A stretch of 10,801 nt of DNA from Firmicutes bacterium CAG:124 (GTDB taxonomy: Bacteria > Bacillota > Clostridia > Oscillospirales > Oscillospiraceae): contig HF990541.1 in assembly GCA_000432135.1 (NCBI GenBank), positions 1 through 10,801 of the forward strand, read 5' to 3'. Below the pieces are notes generated by a model. It ran no database searches and was not told where the DNA came from. It saw only the letters and a program-made list of their open reading frames with translations. Shown piece after piece: positions 1 to 5,635 of the stretch (the first letter of the stretch is position 1; the number at the start of each line of letters is the position of its first letter). The position numbers and the translations under genes were made by a program.

Positions 1-1218
1 GCCGAGGATCGATTCGATGGCCAGAAACGCCGCGTCGACCGGGCCGTCGCCCAGGCTCACACCCGAGAGCGTCTGGCCGTTTTTCGTGAGCTTCATCTGC
101 GCCGAAGCGCTGATGGTGTTGCCGGTGTTGATGACGTAGCTTTCGAGCCGGTACGTCGGCGGCACCTGCAGCGCGGCGGAGGCGATGATGGCGTCGAGCT
201 CCTTCTCGCCCACGGTCTGCTTCTTCGCCGCGATGCGGCAGAAGGCCTCGTAGACCTTCGCCCCGTCCTCCTCCGAAAGATCATAGCCGAGGGCGGCGGC
301 CATCTTCATGACGGCCTCCTGCGTGTCGTGCACGGTCAAAACTGCGCCGGAGGAGGTCTGCACGCCGTTGTCAAACGGCGAGAGCTGGCTGCGGCCCGTC
401 TGACACATCCAGGCGATCTGTGACAGCAGGCGGTTCATCTGCGTGAACTGCAGCGTGCTGACGACGCCGAAGTCCTGGGCTTTGGCCGCCAGCAGCTTCG
501 CCATGTGCGCGAGGTTCGCAGTGTCGACGCAGTAGGCCGCGGCCTTGATCTCGCCGGCCCCGGCGGCGATGGCGCTCACGGCGCACGCGTCCGCCATCGA
601 CAGCGCGTCCGAGCAGCTCACGCCGAAGCGCACGTCCTTCGTCTGCGGCACGGCCTCGTAGATCCCGCGCACAAAGCTGCCGAACGCGTCCGGCAGCATG
701 TTCCCCGCTGCGTCGCAGACGGTCACGCCGGCCGCACCGGCCGCGATCGCGGTCTGCAGCGCCTCAGCGAGGAAGGCGGGATCGGCGCGCGTGGCGTCGT
801 CCGCGAGGAATTCCACGTCCTCGCAGACCGCCCGCGCCGCCGCGACGGTCTGGCGGATCGCCTCGAGCATGGCGGCGGGCTTTTTGCCCGCGAGGTATTC
901 CATCTGCACGGCGCTGACCGGCGCGGGGACCTGGATGCGCGGGTGCTTTGCCTCTTTGAGCGCGGCCCAGACCAGCGAAACGCTCGCCGGGTCCAGCGCG
1001 ACCGGCACGCATACGGCGCTTTCCTTCACCGCAGAGGCGACGGATTTGATGAGCAGACTGTCGATCTTTGGGTTTTCGACCGCGTGCAGCTCAATGACGC
1101 TCACGCCCAGCCGGTCGAGGAGCTTGGCAAGCTCGATCTTCTCGCGGAACGAGAGCGTATAGCCCGCGGCCTTGCCCGCCTGGCGGATCGTGGTATCTGT
1201 CACGGAAATGTGTTTCAT
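1..1218 (-). CDS. LeuA-like (2-isopropylmalate synthase family) protein with degenerate active site, partial
   Basis: 406 codons are visible; the 3' end lies beyond the left edge. The fold is recognisable as the HMGL/2-isopropylmalate synthase TIM barrel: DTTIR at residues 8-12, VEF.ADDATR in the middle, and a C-terminal LeuA allosteric domain from about residue 355 (LESYVINTGNTISASAQ, then GDGPVDAAFLAIESI). Established enzymes carry DTTLRDGEQ, a metal-binding HxHND, SGIHQDG and NGIGERAGN. Here the corresponding stretches read DTTIRQAGK (Asp to Gln13), SCSD (both His to Ser, 201 and 203), NGVQTSSG (His lost) and AYCVDTANL. Condensation chemistry is therefore doubtful. The protein may be a regulatory or structural paralogue, or have a changed reaction. 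The reading frame is intact over all 406 codons, so it is not an obvious pseudogene. AGGAGG lies upstream of a double ATG; I chose the second (1218, 8-nt spacing), and 1221 is the alternative. Expression is under the T-box leader upstream. Confidence 0.85.
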   Translation of the reverse strand, partial: MKHISVTDTTIRQAGKAAGYTLSFREKIELAKLLDRLGVSVIELHAVENPKIDSLLIKSVASAVKESAVCVPVALDPASVSLVWAALKEAKHPRIQVPAPVSAVQMEYLAGKKPAAMLEAIRQTVAAARAVCEDVEFLADDATRADPAFLAEALQTAIAAGAAGVTVCDAAGNMLPDAFGSFVRGIYEAVPQTKDVRFGVSCSDALSMADACAVSAIAAGAGEIKAAAYCVDTANLAHMAKLLAAKAQDFGVVSTLQFTQMNRLLSQIAWMCQTGRSQLSPFDNGVQTSSGAVLTVHDTQEAVMKMAAALGYDLSEEDGAKVYEAFCRIAAKKQTVGEKELDAIIASAALQVPPTYRLESYVINTGNTISASAQMKLTKNGQTLSGVSLGDGPVDAAFLAIESILG

Positions 1219-1240
1219 CATAGGTTCCTCCTTTTTTCGG

Positions 1241-1278
1241 AAAACAAAAAGTCCCTGAAGCCAACTGGCTTCAGGGAC
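1241..1278 (-). terminator. T-box-controlled intrinsic terminator
   Basis: GTCCCTGAAGCCA and TGGCTTCAGGGAC form a near-perfect 12-13 bp hairpin (1278-1251), followed on the minus strand by TTTTTGTTTT (1250-1241). It sits between the T-box and the start codon and is the conditional terminator of the leader. The ribosome binding site of the LeuA-like gene lies just after it. Confidence 0.95.
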
Positions 1279-1524
1279 GAAATAGCTTCGCGGTACCACC
1301 CTGCTTATCCCCCGCCTCACGGCGGACGATCACTCTCGGACTCTGACAAGCCCATAGCCGGTAACGAGGCCAAACGGGCCATGCTACTTGTCGCCGTTCG
1401 CAGGGCCTACTCGGGAAGCAGACTGACCGCTGTCTTCGGTACCGGCTCACACCAGCCGCCGGTTCTCTGAGACGCTCCAACAGGGCCATAATTCCGTCAT
1501 CGTATTTCGTGGTTATCAATACTT
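1241..1524 (-). ncRNA. T-box riboswitch leader of the LeuA-like gene
   Basis: The minus-strand leader has the invariant T-box AGGGTGGTACCGCG (1302-1289), which pairs with the acceptor end of uncharged tRNA in the antiterminator. The terminator follows directly. Stem I distal elements are present: AGAGAACCGGC (1468-1458), the GGTGTGA loop (1453-1447) and the closing GCCGGT. The 5' limit is set from the promoter at 1559-1531. The specifier codon could not be fixed by eye: near 1422-1419 the internal-loop strand reads AGTCTGC, which allows CTG (Leu) or TCT (Ser). Leucine would suit the gene family. T-box leaders turn on expression when the matching aminoacyl-tRNA is scarce. Confidence 0.93.
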
Positions 1525-1530
1525 GCGGTC

Positions 1531-1559
1531 ATTAAAGCACGATTCCCACCGCTTGTCAA
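1531..1559 (-). promoter_or_regulatory. Sigma-70-type promoter of the T-box leader
   Basis: On the minus strand, a perfect -35 TTGACA (1559-1554), a 17-bp spacer and a TTTAAT -10 (1536-1531) place the transcript start near 1524. That leaves a leader of about 300 nt, the expected size for a T-box. The 85 bases upstream, up to the SLH remnant, show nothing else I can name. Confidence 0.8.
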
Positions 1560-1644
1560 GCACACAGTCCAAGATTCGACATTTTCACAAAACCATGCGC
1601 CCTCTCCGCACCGCGTCTTTGTGCAATCGTGCTCTGCGCACCCT

Positions 1645-1910
1645 TCAACCCAGCCCCACCCAGCGTTCATGCTCCACGGCATCGGCGGCGGCGTGGGCCA
1701 CGGCCGCCTCCAGAATAAGCAGGAAATATCACACCTGCGCGTCGCGGTTGTCGTCAAAAATCGGCATTCCGAGCTGAAGATCGTCGAGCGACGACAGCGT
1801 CCGCCCCAGCAGTCCGTTCAAAATCACCGCCAGCTGCGCGCGCGTCACCGCAGCGTCCCAGCGGCGCTGACTGGCACAATGGCCGCCAGCAGCAGTATGA
1901 TCAGAAACAT
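1645..1910 (-). pseudogene. Remnant of an SLH-domain protein (signal peptide fragment plus final SLH module)
   Basis: In one minus-strand frame, VTRAQLAVILNGLLGR, then IFDDNRDAQV-stop-YFLLILEAAVAH, then a C-terminal ERWVGLG-stop (ending 1645) match the last SLH module of Clostridia cell-surface proteins. That family usually has a Trp before YY/YF, and here a TGA stands there, consistent with a TGG to TGA mutation. Just upstream, in a different frame from ATG 1910, MFLIILLLAAIVPVSAAG looks like a signal peptide, but it runs into a stop within four codons of the SLH start. I infer a gene reduced to its two ends by deletion and frameshift. No convincing ribosome site precedes ATG 1910. SLH modules anchor proteins to pyruvylated cell-wall polymers; this copy should be non-functional. 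Confidence 0.62.
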
Positions 1911-2043
1911 GGAAAAGCAGCACTACGAAGAAATTCTCCGCCGGGAGCTTGACGGCCTCGACAATGAATTTGAAACGCTGCGGCTTCTGTCGCAGGAACT
2001 GTTCGTGAGTGCAAATGGCCTACGATTTTGGAAAGCGGCTTGA
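1909..2043 (+). CDS. Possible small protein, 44 aa, unrecognised
   Basis: A short frame, MEKQHYEEILRRELDGL..., ends at TGA 2041-2043. It is charged and predicted helical (Glu/Arg/Leu heptad-like), and looks more protein-like than most antisense frames. It has no good Shine-Dalgarno sequence and no recognised family. Its 5' end abuts the divergent signal-peptide-like frame of the SLH remnant, so it may be a gene fragment or chance. Low confidence. Confidence 0.2.
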   Translation: MEKQHYEEILRRELDGLDNEFETLRLLSQELFVSANGLRFWKAA

Positions 2044-2069
2044 CATGGATTTTTGATGGATATACGGCA

Positions 2070-2099
2070 GCCCCGGCTCGGAATACTCTGGGCCGGGGC
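2070..2099. repeat. GC-rich inverted repeat
   Basis: GCCCCGGCTC and GGGCCGGGGC (one G.U pair) enclose a 10-nt loop. The following bases on the plus strand (ATCTGTTTAG) and on the minus strand (TGCCGTATATCC) contain no real T-run, so a terminator role for the minus-strand operon ending at 2174 is possible but weak. The rest of 2044-2173 shows nothing else. Confidence 0.45.
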
Positions 2100-2173
2100 A
2101 TCTGTTTAGTCTCATAGAATGGGAATGTAATTATAAGAGTTATAGATTGGTGCAGTTGCCAGTCTTGTCAGTT

Positions 2174-2716
2174 TTATGCCTGCATCTCATTGCTGTCGGC
2201 ATAGCAGCTCTCGTCCGTCTGCGCGGCCAGAAAATCATAAATTTCGGAGAAGGCCGTCCGGCCATAGAAATCGTCCGCGTTGATGACGGCAAACGGGCCG
2301 TTTACCACGCCCTTGCAGCAGGCCAGCGCATGGCCGGTGCCCCATGGCTTGGCGCGGCAGGCTGCCTCCGGCGTTCGCTTTGCGGGAATCAGATTCACAG
2401 TGCGGAACGTTACCCTGCCGAACAGATGCTTTGTCAGATAGCAGCTGAAGGAAGCGCTGTCATCCAGACCAAGGCCGAGGTACTCGTCCATGTGAAAGGC
2501 GTTGATCCGGGAAAAATCCAGGTCCTGCCGCAGCAGGCTTTCCAGCATCTCATTCTGCGAAGGCGCAGCGGCAAAAATCACATTTGCAGTTTCCTTCCGT
2601 TCCAGAACTGCGCGAATGGCGCTGGCCGCCGTTTCTGCGGCAGCGTATCCCATTGAACTGCGCAAATCATATACGGATGAAAAAAGCGTATCTGTCTGAA
2701 TGGTTCTGATCAGCAT
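2174..2716 (-). pseudogene. Chimera: N-terminal half of a glucosamine-6-P deaminase-like protein fused to an internal nucleotidyltransferase fragment
   Basis: 180 codons. Residues 1-about 115 (MLIRTIQTDTLF..., AAAPSQNEMLESLL, INAFHMDEYLGL) match the NagB/sugar-phosphate isomerase fold, in the subfamily with AAAPSQNE instead of the usual phosphate loop. After TPEAACR the sequence switches, in frame, to KPWGTGHALACCKG and GPFAVINADDFYG...AFSEIYDFL. That is a central segment of a Clostridia sugar nucleotidyltransferase (substrate-binding KPWGT and NADD motifs). It then stops at TAA shortly after. The C-terminal catalytic half of the deaminase is missing, as are both ends of the transferase including its nucleotide loop, so neither activity is expected. 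The start at 2716 is supported by GGGAGG seven bases upstream and by a 7-nt overlap with the preceding gene's stop. An in-frame deletion between two adjacent genes would explain it. An assembly error is the alternative. Confidence 0.75.
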
Positions 2717-4791
2717 ACAGCATCCTCCCAATGTTGATCGATTCTGAATTTTCTGCACCGCGCAATGACCTCGCGCAACTGTGTTCTGGTCAGCGCGTCA
2801 TTGCTGATGAGATCGAGGCAGTCCGTGCTGAACGTAAGCGGCATATAGTATTGCTCCAGCCGCTGTTCCAGCGTGTCGATCTGCCGCCATAAAAGTGCGG
2901 CGCGGTCATCGCATCCTGCATAAAGCGCGGTATAATACTGTCCCATGCGGAGCATGAGCTGCATGGTATCTGTTCCGTAGACCAGAAGCCGGAGGTCTTC
3001 CTCCAGTGCATGACGCAGCTGCGCGCTTTGCTGTGCGCTGCGCTGCTGCGCAGGATTTACCGCTGTGACGATATCGGTACGGATGGCCGCGGTATCGTGT
3101 TTGACCGCAGACAGGGTTTCCCGCAGTGTCAGCAGCGCTGCCTGCAGAAGCGACAGCATTTGCTCCCCGGCTGTGTCAAACGCTTCCGGCGTTTGAAAGT
3201 GGTCGTCGACTTGCAGCGGACGCTCCGGTCTGCCTCCGTTCCAGCTTTGCAGCCGGCTCAGCAGGCTTCTGTCCTTCCACGCCCGCCAGCTTGTAATCTG
3301 CTGCGAGGCCATGTCGATCTGATCGTATACAGACCGGAGCCGTCCCGCGTATGCACCGTACCGGCGCGAAAGAAATTCCGCTTTGATCTTCGCGATATCG
3401 GCGTCCGGATCCCACGCCAGTTCTGCAAATAAAACCTGTGTCAATGCGCGCATTCCCCAGTTTACCAGCGGGACGTGCATATATACGAAGCCTGCTGCAC
3501 CGGTGCGGCGGTAGACTTGAAAATCATGCGCCATACTGTGCGTAAACAGCAGCGGAAGATCCTCAAATTTGCTGACATTGTAGTATTCCAGCACCATCAC
3601 CGGCAGGTGCGGCCGGATCTGATTCCAGCCGGAAAGCGCGCTTGCGTATGCCCGGTTATAGGAACAGCCGGGATCGTCGAAGCCATGCGCATAGCAGCGG
3701 ACAATGGGAGCGTAAATGAGATAGTCTCCGGCATCCAGAAGATTCTGCGGAATCGGACGCTCCGGCGGCGCAAGCGTGGAGGTTCCTTCATACGCGATCA
3801 AGGCCATCTTTACATCGTGATCCAACCGGCCTGCCGCGCGGGCGCGGTCCAGGAAGGAACGAAAGTGTGATGCCATATGCAGCATCTGGTCTGTGCCGTT
3901 TCCGAGCGCACGGCAGCGCTCACATGTGCAGACACTCCCCCATGTATCGAGGCCCCAGACGTCGATTTCATCTGCCTCATGCCACGGCCCCATGATGTGC
4001 CGCAGCAGTTCCTCGCATAAATATGGAATCAGTTCCGGCTGAGAAACGCAGAACTGCGTCTGCAGTGCGGTCTGCCTGCTTTTGGGTCCGTGGGCAGGTG
4101 TTCCGTACCACTCCGGGTGCGCGTCCCAAAGCGTCCGGCCGGATGGGGTCGGACGATCCGGCGCCAGAATAGCCTCAAAAATATGACCGCCATCGCGCAT
4201 GACAATTCCAAGCTTCCGCATGAGCGCGCGCGTGTTCGGCCGATCTCCATACGCATTCATTCGATTTCTGGCCATCCAGATCAGAAGATCCGCGCTCTCC
4301 TTGAGCGCGCCTTCGATGGAAAATCCACGGCCGAGCGTGGAAGCGGACGCATCATGCACGGCGTTCTTCGGCCAGAGAAGGCCGCATCCCGGCTCGGGCG
4401 CATATTCTCCCGCTGTACCCGGTTCCAGCCATCGCCAGCCCTGCATTTTCAGAAATTCATAGACGCCGTATAAAACACCGACCCGGCCTGCACCGCGGAT
4501 CAAAAGACCATCTTTCTGCGGCAGCAGCGCGTATGCGTCCCCAGACGCCGTAAGAGAATCGGCGTGCAATTCGATCACTGCTTTTCCGTTGTGCCGCTGC
4601 GAGACAAAGCAAATCTGTGCGTCTGGCTCCATTTGCAGCAAATGTGTTCTAAGCTCCACCGCAGCATAGCTGATCGTGCATCTTGCGCCAGCCTCCGGAT
4701 CATGTCGAAAATCAATCTGCGCTTCCGAAAATGCCCAGCTTTCTGTCATGGTCTCTGCGGAAGGAAACGGAAGAAGAATTTCAAGCTCCAT
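2710..4791 (-). CDS. DUF4838-type glycoside-hydrolase-like protein
   Basis: 693 aa, third in the operon. Residues about 80-125 (YALLPQKDGLLIRGAGRVGVLYGVYEFL, GWRWLEPG) resemble the alpha/beta N-terminal module of GH67/GH20-type enzymes. The middle part fits DUF4838: WYG, EIDVWGLDTWG (275-285), the CTCERC cysteine cluster (288-293), IAYEGT, and VMVLEYYNVSKFEDLP. The rest is helical. DUF4838 proteins are thought to be TIM-barrel glycosidase relatives, often in polysaccharide loci; the substrate is not predictable here. No signal peptide is seen, so it is probably cytoplasmic. The start is backed by AGGAGGAG about 9 nt upstream. It begins 28 nt after the acyltransferase-like gene and overlaps the next frame by 7 nt, which suggests translational coupling. 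Confidence 0.85.
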   Translation of the reverse strand: MELEILLPFPSAETMTESWAFSEAQIDFRHDPEAGARCTISYAAVELRTHLLQMEPDAQICFVSQRHNGKAVIELHADSLTASGDAYALLPQKDGLLIRGAGRVGVLYGVYEFLKMQGWRWLEPGTAGEYAPEPGCGLLWPKNAVHDASASTLGRGFSIEGALKESADLLIWMARNRMNAYGDRPNTRALMRKLGIVMRDGGHIFEAILAPDRPTPSGRTLWDAHPEWYGTPAHGPKSRQTALQTQFCVSQPELIPYLCEELLRHIMGPWHEADEIDVWGLDTWGSVCTCERCRALGNGTDQMLHMASHFRSFLDRARAAGRLDHDVKMALIAYEGTSTLAPPERPIPQNLLDAGDYLIYAPIVRCYAHGFDDPGCSYNRAYASALSGWNQIRPHLPVMVLEYYNVSKFEDLPLLFTHSMAHDFQVYRRTGAAGFVYMHVPLVNWGMRALTQVLFAELAWDPDADIAKIKAEFLSRRYGAYAGRLRSVYDQIDMASQQITSWRAWKDRSLLSRLQSWNGGRPERPLQVDDHFQTPEAFDTAGEQMLSLLQAALLTLRETLSAVKHDTAAIRTDIVTAVNPAQQRSAQQSAQLRHALEEDLRLLVYGTDTMQLMLRMGQYYTALYAGCDDRAALLWRQIDTLEQRLEQYYMPLTFSTDCLDLISNDALTRTQLREVIARCRKFRIDQHWEDAVC

Positions 4792-4819
4792 CGTGTCTCT
4801 CCTCCTATTGTATAACGCC

Positions 4820-5635
4820 CTATCGGACGATCAGGCCGGTCGCCTCATAAAATTGCTGCCCGGCAAGAAGCCGCTCTTTGAGGTTCGATTGAAAGCGATT
4901 TTGCGGGATAAACGCAGCAATTTCATCCGGCTGAATGTCCCAACGGAGCACATATCGCGCAGCTGCGTTGGATGCGGTGCGTCCGACGATCTGAAAACGC
5001 TGTTGAAAAAATGAAATATTGGAGTATACTCCAACCAGAGGCAGCAGTGTTTCATCCAGCAGCCAGGAGTGGCAGCTGAAAAACCGGAACGCATACGCTG
5101 GGAAGTGTTTTGGAAAAAATGCGCGTGCCCGCGCGAACGAGGTGTCGCACGCCGCAGGATCGAGCGAACCGCCGCGGCAGATGTGCACAGACACCAGCGG
5201 CTCGCCCGGTTCAAGTCCAAAAGCCGGGGCGGAAAAGTCCGCCGGCTCCATGCAGAATTGAAGTCGTCCAAGCTGGAACAGCCGCAGCGTCAGATGATTC
5301 GTCAGCCATGCGCTTTCGGCAAGGCCGATCCTGCCGCTATAGCTCCAATATTCGGAGGCCCAGCGGCCGATATCGTCGATCGTATGATAAAATACCTCGT
5401 CCGGAAGCTGGTGCCTTTGATAATCGTTCAGCAGCTTCTGACTCCAAAGGAGCGCTGCGAGCAGATCCGTCTTGGGATCGCCGCTCCAACGGAGCGTGTC
5501 TGCCCTGTAAATTTCGGCGGCCTGAGAACGTGCCGGAAGCAGCGCTTCCTCAAAGTCCTTTTGATAGAGCGCGTCCAGACCCTGACGGGTATATTCCTGC
5601 CGCGCAAAGGAAATCGCCTGTTCGATGTTGTTCAT
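4820..5635 (-). CDS. Acyltransferase-domain protein (NAT_N / GNAT-like C-terminal domain)
   Basis: 271 aa. The best signature is the C-terminal half: GEPLVSVHICRGGSLDPAAC (144-163), FARARAFFPKHFP (167-179), FRFFSCHSWLLDETLLPL (183-200), SNISFFQQRF (205-214). This matches the Clostridia family annotated as acyltransferase domain-containing / GNAT-like C-terminal domain. The preceding part (WSYSGRIGLAESAWLTNH, LFQLGRLQF) is the matching N-terminal region. Substrate and reaction are unknown. Members recur beside sugar-utilisation genes, so acyl modification of an intracellular sugar is a guess. I chose ATG 5635 because its ATGA overlaps the stop of the GH2 gene, the usual coupling junction. The longer upstream frame reads back into GH2 coding sequence and is not protein-like. 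The Shine-Dalgarno site is weak, consistent with coupling. Confidence 0.82.
   Translation of the reverse strand: MNNIEQAISFARQEYTRQGLDALYQKDFEEALLPARSQAAEIYRADTLRWSGDPKTDLLAALLWSQKLLNDYQRHQLPDEVFYHTIDDIGRWASEYWSYSGRIGLAESAWLTNHLTLRLFQLGRLQFCMEPADFSAPAFGLEPGEPLVSVHICRGGSLDPAACDTSFARARAFFPKHFPAYAFRFFSCHSWLLDETLLPLVGVYSNISFFQQRFQIVGRTASNAAARYVLRWDIQPDEIAAFIPQNRFQSNLKERLLAGQQFYEATGLIVR

Noticed and set aside
505..1470. 321-codon plus-strand open frame
   Set aside because: It lies antisense to the LeuA-like gene and runs on through the T-box leader. The protein is Arg/His/Gly-rich without any family signal.
2070..2099. GC-rich hairpin as a firm terminator for the minus-strand operon
   Set aside because: There is no T-run on either strand; kept only as an inverted repeat.
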